Origin: Protonemura montana
Lineage: Eukaryota; Arthropoda; Insecta; Plecoptera; Nemouridae
Direction: 5' to 3'
DNA length: 64,000 nt
NCBI GenBank assembly: GCA_947568835.1
Contig: OX387602.1
Coordinates: 13,753,021 to 13,817,020 of the forward strand
Every line of letters starts with the position of its first letter. The stretch's first letter is position 1. Below the pieces are notes generated by a model. It was not told where the DNA came from, did not search any database, and was given only the letters and a program-made list of their open reading frames with translations. Of the stretch, positions 26,001 to 36,780 are shown in pieces. Both the position numbers and the translations under genes were made by a program.

Positions 26001-28968
26001 GAAAACCGACTAAAATTGCAAAACCAACATATTCCTTTTCGAGATCAAATCTCGCCATAAAATAGCAAAAACTTGTTAAGAATCCTACATCTTTTTTCCA
26101 GCCTACTTCCAACGATTTTAGTCTAAAAGAACAAGCAAGTCAATCGATAGCAAAATAGAGTTCACCGCACTAGATCAGTCAGCCTGTTCCTAGCCCTAGC
26201 GACGAGTGACATTATGCGTATCACGGTAGATGCATGTGCCGCGAGATTATGTCAGCAAAGTCAACTTACCAGGCCATCTTAGTTGGGCCCTAGACGGAGT
26301 GAAACTAGCAAGGAGGTTGTAGCAACTGGGAATATCGGTCACACAAAACGCGTTCGGACGTCCAAGCTGCCGCGAGCATTCGTCGTCGCCTCTAGCGTTC
26401 AAGTCTCCTCGGGCACGAATAAATTAGCCTCTAAGACAGCTGCCAGCGATTCGAACTTGCAAATTAGTTTGACGTGTTCATAACCTTATATGACTTTGTC
26501 ACCATAATAATAATGTAACGAGGAATTGGAAATGAAGCATTTACTCGATCAATATATAGGCCGAAGAAAATGTAGAAATAGATCTGGAATGGCGATCTTT
26601 TACTTGTTCTTCGATTGATCTTGTTTGAGTTATGTATTATGAACTATTGAAAAGTAATGGGTTGTTTTGGAAATTGTTCGCTTATACAGAATGCTAATAA
26701 TGACGTTATGGGTAATGCAGTAAAATTGAGTTCCACGCCCTAACCAGAATTATAGGTACAAGTATATTGACGATGTCTGTCTGCCAAGAATCAAGTCGAC
26801 ATATTGTTAATGCACGATGTGTGTAAGTGTGTGTGTGTGAGTGTGATTATCTCACAAGTCTCGTAAAACATAAGCCACCGAGCAAAATAATTAATCCAAT
26901 CGTATTTTAACTTTCTAATCTAATGTGTAAGTGAAATACTTGCTATATACTAAGTAGAAATAATATGCCTATTATAAACTGAAAGTTCCAAGTTTCAACG
27001 ATTCAACTAGCTCGAGCGTTCTATGTTACCATGCCAGCTTGTTTTAGTGCCTAACACACATTTTTGCAGGCCTAAATTTCTATCATCCTTTTGTAGAAAG
27101 TCATGCGTACCTTTAGTAAAGAACAAATGAAATAAAATTAATTCGTTTTCATAAACGATTCGCGTTTGAGTTTGCGACCAATTATAATATTATTTCTTGG
27201 CCAACGTATTTTGTGTCACGCTGTGCTTTTGAACAATGTGTCCGGAGTAAGATGGAAAAGAGTGCTACTGCAGTTGCGTTTCATTTTTCAGATCGTCCAA
27301 ATCGAGCATCGATTTCTCAAGCTCAATCTCGATTCCAAATCCTCGCTCGATTGCTCCACATTTTTGCTTTACAAATCAATTAGCCGGTAGCCCAGCTGTT
27401 ATTAAACTTCGGTGTAAATACAACTTGACCTAATAACGAAAAGCAGAAAAAAACTAAATGTAAAGAGCATGTCTAAGGTAATGTGCTCAGGCACGACGAG
27501 TGTGTGTAACGATTATTCGAACACTTCACTAGAATGTGATTAAATTGTAGGAACCGTTTCCTAGTTGCACAATATTTAAGTAATTAATTAAGAATAAATT
27601 GTTCAACACGATCAAAATAACATATTTTTCCCTGTCCCTACATAATCGCGGTTGCAGTAATGTTCAGTGGATTGGTACCTTGGAAGTAGTAGGTACACCT
27701 CTCATAATTTCCTTTCATGTAGGTACTTACCTCAATTTTCTTGTACATATTGACTACATTGCTGGTAAATAACTGAAGGCTAGGTAAAATGCAATTCTTC
27801 GTCTGTGCATCTGTGTCACACAAGTGAATACGATACGCGAGAAGGGCATCTAGCTAGAACGGGCATGCATCACAAATCTGAGCTTGAAATTCTAGCATTT
27901 GGATCTAGCATTGAAATATTATTATGTAACCCTATCCTAATTAACGCAGGCTGAACGTAGTGTGACATGTTGGTAGATCTGTTTCACGCAGCCTTCAATC
28001 TGCCTGTACCGCCTTGGTAAAGGGCAAATGCAAATCGTATATTACAGTGCCGATACGAAAATAAAAATACATACCTATGTGGTCGCAAATTATTACATGC
28101 TATTTCTGTTTACTGTATTTTAATGTATTGACTGTTATTTCAGTCTTTGAAGTATGAAGTATAAGAGAAAGAGCTTGTAATCGATTGACTTTCTTTTTCT
28201 TCATGCAATTTATAGATAGTTCATGGAAAAATGAATTTCCATATGGCGATGACAATTGAATACTGGACAGGCCAATTCATTAGCGTAGTCATAAAGTGAG
28301 TATGTTACGACTCGTTAGGTCAAAGCTTCAGAAGTTCGAGGTCAGTACATGAGCAGAGAGTATCTAGGTATAATAGGCTTATAGGGTCCATGGGTATGGT
28401 TAGTCGATAGCTGCTCTCCGATAATGCAAACTAAACTTTTTTGATACAGTTTGACATTGGCGGAATGAAGCGCAATTGCATTTGCATTTCCATAAATATC
28501 CAGTGACCTCGCTCCAACTTTCTGCTCCTTCATAATTAAGATTTTATCTGCGTAAATTTAGACTTATTACCTCTCATCCGTATCCGATACTTTTTTGTTT
28601 AATAACATTCCTGTTCCAGCAATGTACAGAACCAAATTTCGCCACGAAGGTTGGGAAAGTCCTACATTTGTCCCAAACATTTTCTACCTGACAGTAATGA
28701 TTAACAATAACAGAAAGACCTTTAAACTTACGATTCTCTGAGTCTTGTCAGGAGCAATCACGGTAATCTCGTACGAGCGACACTTATTTCGGTTTCCAAA
28801 TAACTTCGGACTTCCCGACAATGAATCACGAGAGCCAAGCTCCTGCTTCAAACGAACACTTATCAAACTTGGAACTTTGGTCACTAAGGAAAGACGCCGA
28901 GAGAGCTTGCGTCCAAGCTTGGTGCGCCGCGACGCCCTGGCTAGGGCACTGCCGACGCCTAAGTCCAT
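2066..28968 (-). CDS. Rho guanine-nucleotide exchange factor with RBD-like and DH domains (partial, 5' end)
   Basis: Four minus-strand exons join in matching phase: 28732-28968, 11649-11818, 9752-9965 and 2066-2111. Each has AG/GT borders. The start is ATG 28968, giving MDLGVGSALARASRR, a basic Ser/Arg-rich head of about 65 residues. Residues ~67-130 form a ubiquitin/Raf-RBD-like fold running from YEITVIAPDK in exon 1 into LTVRELV and EGDVLLVED in exon 2. Exon 3 opens the DH (RhoGEF) domain at about residue 150, with FLMDETDYATAL, YGGPLRKL and LTEEEHHLLF matching the first DH helices. Exon 4 (KGVLETWDPDTSQI) continues it. The rest of DH and any PH domain lie left of the window. DH proteins load GTP on Rho-family GTPases at the membrane or cytoskeleton. 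The RBD-then-DH order resembles PLEKHG5-type GEFs, but that family assignment is inference. Intron 1 spans 11819-28731. Confidence 0.72.
4660..4726 (+). repeat. 11-bp tandem repeat
   Basis: About five imperfect units of the form catagcaaaat or cacagcaagat follow one another. The motif tagcaaaat recurs at about 4750-4772. Confidence 0.7.
6971..7374 (-). mobile_element. 5S-rRNA-derived SINE, copy 1 (full-length)
   Basis: Read on the minus strand, the head (7374 to about 7287) resembles 5S rRNA. It contains accggttctcgtgagatc, gaagttaagcaac and ggatgggtgacc, the box A and box C region of the 5S internal promoter. A shared body follows (attcgccttgcttatcaac, gagttgtaccgt, ggtggtccccttgg). The tail near 6971-7020 reads gaccagtgccgca...tgtcagaacagtgccgc. 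It lies in RhoGEF intron 3, antisense to none of the exons. Confidence 0.8.
7940..7963 (+). repeat. (CT)n microsatellite
   Basis: An almost pure run of TC dinucleotides with one CCC interruption. A similar CT run lies at 11092-11109, and a GA run at 5820-5832. Confidence 0.85.
9314..9715 (+). mobile_element. 5S-rRNA-derived SINE, copy 2 (full-length)
   Basis: The plus-strand head carries gagatcaccgaagttaagc and ggtattggatgggtgatc, as in 5S rRNA. The family body (cattcgccttgcttattc, gagttgtactgtcc) and the tail (gaccagggccacagg, tgtcaaaacagagcgtc) follow. It ends only about 36 bp from the splice donor of the minus-strand DH exon at 9752 and is inserted opposite to that gene. Confidence 0.8.
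9966..11648. other. intron 2 of the RhoGEF gene
   Basis: This lies between the exon ending at 11649 and the exon starting at 9965; the phases of both agree (2+1). Apart from a small inverted-repeat element at 10073 and a CT run at 11092, nothing was recognised. Confidence 0.55.
10073..10193. mobile_element. small inverted-repeat (MITE-like) element
   Basis: The ends are imperfect inverted copies: atgaacactattac...aaaatgtg on the left and cacatttttgaaag...gtagtgttcat on the right. The inner part carries two opposed copies of a ggttcgattcc-like word, which resembles a tRNA B box. A similar right end (tttgaaagagtgtaagtgttcat) occurs alone at 18092-18114, so it is probably a family. No ORF. Confidence 0.55.
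17169..17345 (+). repeat. diverged tandem duplication, about 91-bp unit
   Basis: The first unit begins gatggcgaagggtgcaccc and the second, at 17260, gatggaagctgcaccttgatc. Later words also pair up: tctggtctggtattctac with tccggtccaatattatac, and attgttgctagcattcg with attgtcgcttgcatcg. The open frame across it is probably incidental. Confidence 0.6.
20588..20895 (+). mobile_element. 5S-rRNA-derived SINE, copy 3 (5' truncated)
   Basis: It carries the family body (cattcgccttgcttatcaac, ctcgacagcatg, gagttgtacagtcc) and tail (gatcagtaccacaggcc, ttatcaaaacaatgcgtc). Only a trace of the 5S head (gggtgatcagg) remains. It ends about 32 bp before the foldback transposon. Confidence 0.75.
20924..20927. 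repeat. target-site duplication, left
   Basis: ATAA lies directly before the terminal gggtcattcca of the foldback element. The same four bases follow the right end at 24133-24136. Confidence 0.65.
20928..22324. repeat. left arm of the foldback element
   Basis: Inverted copy of 22736-24132 with no net length difference; even the 15-base T run at 21290-21304 has the same length as its A-run partner. The inner end breaks off abruptly at gtgg (22321-22324), where the loop begins. Confidence 0.9.
21538..22324 (-). pseudogene. inverted partial copy of the transposase-like ORF
   Basis: The minus strand reads the same C-terminal region as the plus-strand ORF at 22736-23522, ending ARVIGQSETKK. One residue differs (E for K in GTQ-E-LHCF). 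The frame is open, but the copy begins at the arm boundary. Its apparent start codon belongs to the loop, so it has no N-terminal part of its own. Confidence 0.8.
22342..23522 (+). CDS. transposase-like protein, 3' part (N-terminus missing)
   Basis: The frame is open from the stop at 22314-22316 to the stop at 23520-23522, about 390 codons. It has no convincing ATG near its start. A splice-acceptor-like ttttcaaaatttgcag ends at 22341, so this looks like the last exon of a longer gene. Numbered from 22362, residues 1-125 are unique to the loop and include cysteines (CVCTIHQN; CHLGECEECPG) that could bind zinc. The C-terminal part has acidic motifs typical of a DDE-like nuclease: VICDFAENY (D154), YFSDGAASQYKN (D237) and TSHGKSACDGVGG (D278). 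The same motif style occurs in unnamed transposon proteins of insects and cnidarians. I cannot assign a named superfamily, and the catalytic triad is inference. Confidence 0.65.
22736..24132. repeat. right arm of the foldback element
   Basis: It contains the 3' part of the transposase-like ORF (to 23522), then about 600 bp of AT-rich non-coding end sequence down to the terminus tggaatgaccc. Confidence 0.9.
24133..24136. repeat. target-site duplication, right
   Basis: ATAA directly after the terminal gaccc, matching the left flank. Confidence 0.65.
26820..26845 (+). repeat. (TG)n microsatellite
   Basis: Run of TG dinucleotides with short interruptions (tgtgtaagtgtgtgtgtgtg). Confidence 0.75.
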
Positions 28969-29540
28969 TATAGGACTGCACTTAAACTGACACTGAAGGT
29001 AACATTTCCAGCAATAGAGATAAGCACTGCGCTTAGTACGCAATAGCACTAATAAAGTACTTGACACTACTTGATCACTTTGACAATTAACGATTAACAC
29101 TGTCGATGTCGATGCCACAAACAAGAAAGTGCGTATTATTATTGTAGGGAACTAAAATCGCGAAACGCTGAAAGCTGTTCGAAATAAAACGAGTAAAATA
29201 AATAAAAACTCCAAATGTAAATTTTTAGACAAAAGGCACACGATACGAGAATAACGTAGTATCACATATTAACTGTCGCACAAATATTGAATAAAATAAT
29301 TGCTCAACAATTCGCTAAAACTAGAAGTCACTCACTATAAAGTGAAGTTAAACGAAACCCCAGCGATCAGCTGGTTTTCACACAAGTCTGGCAGCGTGCG
29401 TTTTCGCGATCCGAATCGCGGTCACCAGCTGAGCACACCACACGTGTTCTCCGCTCCACTCCGGGCCAAACACTGGCATGGACTGCTTTCATTGACGCCG
29501 TCCACAGCCACCAGAAGCGCTCGCGTCGCATGCAAAAGTA
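28969..29540 (-). promoter_or_regulatory. probable promoter / 5' UTR region of the RhoGEF gene
   Basis: This lies upstream of ATG 28968. A locally GC- and CpG-richer patch at about 29380-29540, including a cacgtg E-box word near 29440, stands out from the AT-rich surroundings. No transcription start can be fixed from sequence. Confidence 0.35.
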
Positions 29541-31820
29541 GCATAACTGGATCGCAGTACCACAGAACTTAATTCAAAACAAATTTTTGTGGTGATAGTT
29601 ACAAGGACCAATGTCAATAGTAGATTGTACAGATATCGTCAATGGGTTGTCAAATGAATTACGTGATTAATACCCAGAGGTATTATACATTGGTGGGCGA
29701 ACAAACCTGCTTATGTACGAGTATCTTACCTACATATTCACGATGATACATTTCTTTAATATTTCCTAAATCTTACTTACACACATCCCACGTATGGAAT
29801 GCATATCCAGTAATTTACTAATTCCGGTTTACGCGTTTACGACACCGAATATTTTTGGCGCAAAATTGGAAGTTTGCATTTATCGAAGCTGAACAAAATG
29901 ATTGGTTCTACAGATATTTTATAAGATTCTATTTCTGTGAAAATTCACAAACTGTATCATGTTTCTTTGTGACCAAAATTCTTAGTTTCAAACGAATTCA
30001 TATAACAAGCAAATTAACATGCAATAACAAACATTTTAACTTGATATCGGGTTGATTTTTATGTTGAATATGAATCAAATTACAGTTCTCATGAAACTTC
30101 ATCCGAAATTGACCAGCTGCGTTGAAAAGTCAAGATAAACTTATGGAGACTAACGACGAGTATTCTAGATCATTGCACCAATGCAAATAATTGAAGAGAC
30201 ATCTAGTGAACATCAAAACGGTATGACCACTCAGAAAAGGGCATTAAAATGACCTCTCTTCTTTCAGACTGGACAGTACGATGCCCTTTGCTTTAAATAC
30301 GCCTACCACTATGACTATGATTACTTAACTATTCGGAAAGTCATAAACTATTCATTTTATACGAGCACGTAGATTTGTATTGTCAAATATATTTGGCAAC
30401 AATTAGTTCCGCTCACATTTTAGGAGATTTTCCGAAGGTCACAAAAATTAATTTATAAAACATATTGACAGCAATTAATAAGCAATTAATAAACATCTAA
30501 AAAAAGAGCATGCAACACAAAGAACAAGTCTTCGCAGTTCATGTTGTGGTACTAACTAAACTCGCGTTGTTTCCATTCAGTTTGCATCCTGGTAACGAAG
30601 GTTATATTATGCAGAAGCAAAAGAATGTCTTTTATTGACTCTAAAAGGTCACACTTTCAAATTTGCCACCCAAATTTGGCCGACGCTTTAAAATAAAACC
30701 CGTAAAAGCGTTAAGATAATTAAAATTAAGAATATTATATCATTTTTATTTTTATTTTTTCAGTACCTACAATAACACTACAGGAGATTTGCGTAGGACA
30801 GCTAGTAAAATCTTGATGACTTTCTTAATAAAAAACTATTTTAAAATATTTTAAGCGTGTCTTATGAAGCTGTTTACCTTACAACATGCAGTTTTTTTTG
30901 TTGCTTCTCAAATCTGTTACTTTGTGTTATTTGCATGCAAAATGGAGCGATCTGGCGTTAAACTCTCTCGGCCCATGCCAATAACAGCAGCATAGACTCA
31001 AGTCATGAGTTATGAAACAATGGAGCAGATGTTGTGTTTAATGCCGAGTGATTTCATTTAGGTGGATGATAAGGGTGTTTGGATGCGTTCAATAGAATGA
31101 TGTACAGAATGAAAGTAATGCACTACTTCGATACCCTTCTACTGAAATTGAAAGTCTGGTAATTTAATTTAATTCTTACAATAGCCGATGCACAGTCAGA
31201 TTATTTTGGTAAAATATGGCTCCGATGCATTGATTTAAAAGAAAATTCGTGGTTTAAATGATAAACGATTTTTTTTTAGTGATCACGAAGTGTTTAGAAA
31301 TTTGACTGTGTTTGGTTGCATCGAGATTTTGATGAAATCAAAACTCATTCACCATGCTACGATAACTTATAACTAAACTACTGAAACGAGACGGAAATTT
31401 AAACAAAAAATAAATAAAAATAAAACGGCGAGGGTTTGTGGGCTAGGTTCAAGGTTTGTCGCTACGGATGCTGAATTGTCAGCTGGTCACTTGGCGGTGA
31501 GCGGAACTGCGACCAACTCGCAGCCATTCAAAGCAGACCCAACCATTCATTTCTGACGACAAATGACAATAATACAAAGGTAGAACAACTTACTTCTCCC
31601 ACGACACTCTACTGTTGACGGATTTAAAAAGTTGATTACGTCTAACGTCTTTGTCATTCACTATTTGAAAGAGAGTTTGGCTTGCAAATTTATCACACAG
31701 AAGAACAATTCCGTATCAAATCAGACAAATTAGACGCTTGACTATTACGTAACTATGACATCTTATTTTGAAGGTAAATCAAGGTACACTTTTTCAATTA
31801 CGTAAAGGTTGAAATACAAC
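29541..31820. other. intergenic, nothing recognised
   Basis: AT-rich sequence between the RhoGEF promoter region and the 3' end of the next minus-strand gene. Only short ORFs without family resemblance; no tRNA or repeat copy identified. Confidence 0.6.
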
Positions 31821-34800
31821 TCAAGGAGGAACAGGTTGTGACATCAGACGAAGAAATTTCTTATGCGTTTCTTTCTCAGCAATTTCACACTTCAGTTTTG
31901 AGACGTCCACTTCTGTCGATCTATTGTCAACAACAATATCTTCTGACAGAGAGACAGTGTTGTTCCTTAGCAATCGATCTTCTGAATCCTCTCTCGGACG
32001 CTTGTGACTTAAACCTCGCGTATAGCATTGCGGTAGTTCCAAGCCACCTTCACTTTCCGTTAAAAATATTAATTTTTTCTCCTTTTCACTAAATGTATTG
32101 GCAATATCCATGATGGCACTCTTGTTTAAAATCGGCACTACATACAACGCGAACGGTATGTCTTCAGCTCGTGTGTAAAGATCTCTCGCTCTTATTGCGT
32201 TCATTTTTTTGAACACATGCATTCGTTGGAAAGGACTCATTTGGTCGAGGAACTTTTGCTTCAACCCCTCTTTTTGGGCGGCGAATGCCAGTGGAGATCT
32301 AAGGGTGTCGAACTTGTGGTAAGAATCTACCCTAGACAATCGATCTGCTCTATTTTTCTTTTCAGGTCGTTCTGGAGAAGGCTTCCTCCCCCTCGACATA
32401 TCGTTCATTACTTTTATCTCCAGCTCAGAGATCAGTTTGCTGGACCTCTTCTCCCGGCTGCTTTGCTGTCGTTCAGGGCTGGGTTTGACTTCTTTGACGT
32501 TTACTTTGGTATTTAATATTGACTTGCGTTTGGGTAAGGGTGGAGAATCGTCCTCCAATGTTAGTTTGATTTCATTTGATGAATCAGGCAAAATGTTTGG
32601 GAACGCTTGGTTCAATTGTGAAGAGAATCCCGTGTAGCTGGTAATAGTGAATCCTCCATCATTGATTGTTTCATCTGTAGGTGCTGCATCTTTTGATATC
32701 CTTCGGAATTGAACTGGCGGTGTGGTTATGTCCTCAGGTATCTCAAACTGTTCTGAAATTGATATTTCATCAGGACTAGAGTCTTTTGACTTCAATGTGA
32801 TCGTGCCAGCAGATGGTTGAATATTTGGTTGAATACTTATATCGCTCAAAGAATACGAAAGGAGCAAACTTTTGTCATTCGATTGTTTATATTCCTTCAT
32901 TCGTTCTTCATTACCGATATTTAACTTTATATCAGAAATAAGACTTTTCAACGCAGCGTGCGAGCTTTCTGAAATCTCTATAGTATTGACAATTTTTGAA
33001 TCTGCGTTCGGTGCAAACTGCGGAGGTGCGTCTTTGTCAGGGTTTATCACCAGTTTAACGGGAACAGGATGGAAGAGATCACCTCTTGATACGAATGGTT
33101 TTGAATGAAGGTACTCCACAAAATCTTGAACCTCTGGCTTCATGAGCATTTCTCGCAAGGCAGACGGACTATTGACCAAAGCTGTAATCTTCTGCACTTT
33201 ATCGGACTGGAGAGAGTGCAATTCATCTAAAACCGTATCGATCATTATGTGGATTGGCCTGTGGACATAGAGGCGAAGGTTTTTCTCGACTGACTTTAAG
33301 TTTTCAGGACTGGGATTATGTTCTTCAGAGCTAATTGGCAAGTCATTCAGATCATTCTCATCAAAAGCATTTTCTATCTCGTTTGGATCACTATCTTTAC
33401 TTTTTGGCAAAACAAGGTATGATGGCAATAGCCTACTAGAAGTGCCCTTTAAAAACAAATCCTGTTCTTTTAAGTCAATCTTGCTTTTGCTTTTGATGGT
33501 GTGTATTGTTTCTTTGGCTGCTTGGATAACACAGTTGAGGACAGGCATCAGAATGGATCGACGGACCTCGTACGGGCCAGCGGAAGAGGATTTTGACGAA
33601 CCACCACTACTGCTGCAAGATGAGTGAAACGTATATATATTTCTTGGAAAGCATGACTAACTTCACAATTTTACTCAACTTTTAAACAGTTTTTAGCTAC
33701 CTATCCTATGTTTAATAATTACAATGATAAAATCTGTCATCGAAAAGAAAAACTTTTTACAGAATCTGTACTATTATTTATATATACGTTATTAAAAGGT
33801 AAGAGTGCCAAAAGGGTGGTAAACGCAACTTATCGAGGTTGTAATGGCCAATTGCAACAGATGAAGATACCTCAAAGATTTTGCCTTGTTCACATGAGAT
33901 AGATGACTCAATAACGCAGTAGCTGAAACTTCGCAGTGCCTACATATCTTTATCTATCGCAAAGGCCATTTACATCTTGGCATTCTAGAAATGTACTATG
34001 AAAGTTTATAAAATTATTTTTGTGGACACAAAAATGAGAGAAATTGCCAATTACTAGACAGCTTCGAGCCAGAGCTATATGAGCTTCACCGTAGATCAGA
34101 CTGATCGTAGGATTGGTCCCTTGAAGAGCCAGTTATTAACAAGTTTCTACCCTGATTTATCCAGTTTGCATTGGATACTGAGGTGGCAGGTACCAAGTAA
34201 ACAAGGAAGGAAATAGGTTTACCCTGGGGATGAACTGCGAGTGTATGTGGCGTGCGTGATGTTGCGGAACCGGATTTCCAGCTTAACGTATTGCATGGAG
34301 AGCAGATGGAGGACGACTACTCGTTCGACATCCACCTCGTCATTGTAGAACAACAACTCGTTGATGTCCTGCGTAATTAACAAAAAAAATGTAATTCATT
34401 GCTTCTCCAAGTGATTTCCTTCCTTCTGTAATTTCCATAATTTCTTTTCTTCTTTCTTTTCTTTCTCTCTCCTTCCCTAACTCTACAAGAAAGTATTCCT
34501 AGCATTGAATTCCTCAAATACTATTCCTCAAGGGAGTAACGTTACTGGGAGTAGTAGAACCGTAGCATATTCAGCGACATAATGAGACATAACAAGTTTA
34601 ATTTTCTTTTGTTGATTTGATATAAAAGTGACAATGAACTTTACCAATACTGGGCAGAGTGCCACAATCAAAATCAAGTAAGTGCAAACAATTTTACTCC
34701 CAAATTTATGGGGATTAAGCTTTAAATCCACTTTGTGGATCAGAATGGTTTAAAATGGATTGGTTTAAAAGATAACTGGCTGTTTTGAAAATGTTATCAT

Positions 34801-35697
34801 CTTCAGACAAGTCAGCCAGGTGCCTTTTTGTTGTGAATAGCCACGCTGAGACGGCAGTAAGTATAGATCACTAGTTTTGTTAGGCAAGAGTGCAGAAAAC
34901 AAATAACATACCTGTAAAAATACATCGTTGTCTGCATCGTGTGAGACTGCAGCTTGTCGAATGTCACCGTTTCTTCGATAGCAGAAGCCAGGGGTGTGCG
35001 TTTCAAACATACGAACATTTCCGGCCTGCCAAGGAAGGGAAAATTTAACTTCACTCGATTTAAACGTCTTTTAAAAAGTTTGAACCTAATCTAACATTGC
35101 CAAGACATAGAAAAATGTTTCAAGATTCTAAAAGTATATTTAAAAATTATTTCTGAGCTTTGTGATTTTATTTACAACAAAGACATGCAGGAAAACTTAC
35201 AAGAGATGCAGATACATGTAGCTTTGTACAGTTTAAAAGTGCCATGAATTGCTTTTTTGGTCACCAAACCTTGTTCATCACTCTACACTGAATTTACTTC
35301 AACAATAAGATGGAAAAACTTCACAGTTTGAGTTCCTTTGCTTGGTTGGTAGACACATATGCGAGTTGATTGAACTAGTTAAACAAAAAATGTACTCTCT
35401 TTTGTGTTACAAGACATTGTTGACAATTTTGTGAACAATCTAACCAGGAATGGCTTAAGTAAAGTATTGAAACCAAAACCACTATCAAAAAATCCTTGTT
35501 AAACTTACATCTGAGCCTGCTGAAGGAGGTTTAGGCTCATATCGTATGTATTGCTTCCGAAAGCGAGCTTCATTCGAATGGAACATTCGCATCATTGCGC
35601 TTTGCTCCTTGTTGATCAAGTCGACACATTGCAAGTGCCTGCTACGATTCACCGAGTTGCGACCAACTTTCAGGTCAAGAGTGTCGTTTTCGGACAT
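31821..35697 (-). CDS. uncharacterised 746-aa protein, four exons
   Basis: Exons 35509-35697, 34912-35025, 34223-34368 and 31821-33612 join with consistent phases (0, 0, 2) and consensus GT/AG sites. The start MSENDTLDLK is preceded by an in-frame TGA; the stop is TGA at 31823-31821. The N-terminal ~150 residues are compact and look folded (CVDLINKEQSAMMRMFHSN; DVERVVVLHLLSMQYVKLEI). A Ser/Gly linker follows (SSSPGSSGGSSKSSSAG). The long last exon is rich in Ser, Pro, Asp, Glu and Lys, with repeated SP sites (SPENL, SPERQ, SPERP) and so is likely disordered and phosphorylated. The end regains order (MHVFKKMNAIRARDLYTRAEDIPFALYVV). No signal peptide or membrane segment is seen. I recognise no family. 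It lies about 1.1 kb beyond MECR on the same strand; each probably has its own promoter. Confidence 0.8.
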
Positions 35698-36713
35698 CTT
35701 GTGATTTATCTGTCAGACTACATTATTTCGAAAAAGTTGTTTCATGGTAACAGATGGAATATTAACAATGCATTCTGATAATTGGTAGGCACACAAAATT
35801 GTGTTGAACAAACTCAATACTATTTTCAAACCTTTAGAAAAACTGTAAAATGCTATGAAGGCACAAAGAGTACAATTCACTTCAGTTTGCGTGCTTATTA
35901 TTTTTAAAACTTGTGGAGAGAAATGTGGTTAGAACCTTGATCAAAGAAGGTACCTGAGCTGCATGATTCGTAGCATTTTTCAGAGAAACACATTGACCAA
36001 CAAAAGTAAATGAAGGTTCTTCTTAAGCCAGAATTACTATACAAAATTTTAAAATATACTCAGAAAGACATTTGAGGCTGTTGTCTTGAACCAAGTGGGT
36101 TACTTATAATGCACATAATTATTTCTCCAAGCAGATTGCAATTATTCTATCAATATATTACAATTTATGTCGAAGAATATATTGATATTCTATTAATCCT
36201 ATAATAATCCTATTAATTCTCTTGATCTGATCTACTGATATTATCTGTTTTATATTATCCAGATCTAATTACCCAACATAGTTAGCGCAATTATGCACTC
36301 AAGCAACATATCTAAAGTTGCGGTATTGCAGAGAGCTTTGTTGGTAGGCTTAAAAGCATAATTTATAAAACGCAGAAAGGAAACAGCAGGATATTCGGGA
36401 GTGTTTCACATTTCTGGGGTTTCATAACAAGAAAATTTAACACTTTGGTGAGTTCTTATGTAAAATATCTTTAACTATAATTCAGACCTTGCATTTAGCT
36501 ACAAGATTAATTTAAAGCAGAGAGAAATAAAACAACTATCACATTCAGCAAATCAGTCACAAATTTCAAACCTTTGATAAAATTCACAATGGTTTGCTTT
36601 GAGGAAAATTAGCTCTACCATGTAGGTACTGGCTTGCTCTAATGGTTACCCGAAATTTTTATTTAGAGATTATTCAATCACGATAATTACGCACCGAAAT
36701 GCATTTGTTCCGA
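35698..36713. other. intergenic, nothing recognised
   Basis: AT-rich sequence between the MECR 3' end and the start of the uncharacterised gene; it should hold the promoter of the latter. No repeat or RNA gene recognised. Confidence 0.55.
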
Positions 36714-36719
36714 TTTATT
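36714..36719 (-). terminator. MECR polyadenylation signal
   Basis: AATAAA on the minus strand, about 62 bp after the MECR stop codon. Confidence 0.6.
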
Positions 36720-36780
36720 TATGCCTTGGCTTGAAATATTCATTAATATCTCCATCAGAATCTTAAAGTTGATTGTTAAT

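Larger units (their letters stand above)
11819..28731. other. intron 1 of the RhoGEF gene (about 16.9 kb)
   Basis: It separates the two halves of the RBD-like domain. Contents recognised: a 5'-truncated SINE (20588), the foldback transposon (20928-24132), a 91-bp tandem duplication (17169) and a TG run (26820). No further exon in compatible phase was found. The minus-strand 121-aa ORF at 24755-25120 and the plus-strand open frame at 12426-12680 match nothing I know and may be chance. Confidence 0.5.

Noticed and set aside
26283-26483. Plus-strand 66-aa ORF in a GC-richer patch
   Set aside because: Unrecognised and isolated inside the large intron.
28745-28990. Plus-strand ORF opposite RhoGEF exon 1
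   Set aside because: Shadow of the minus-strand coding exon, whose splice phase and domain continuation are better supported.
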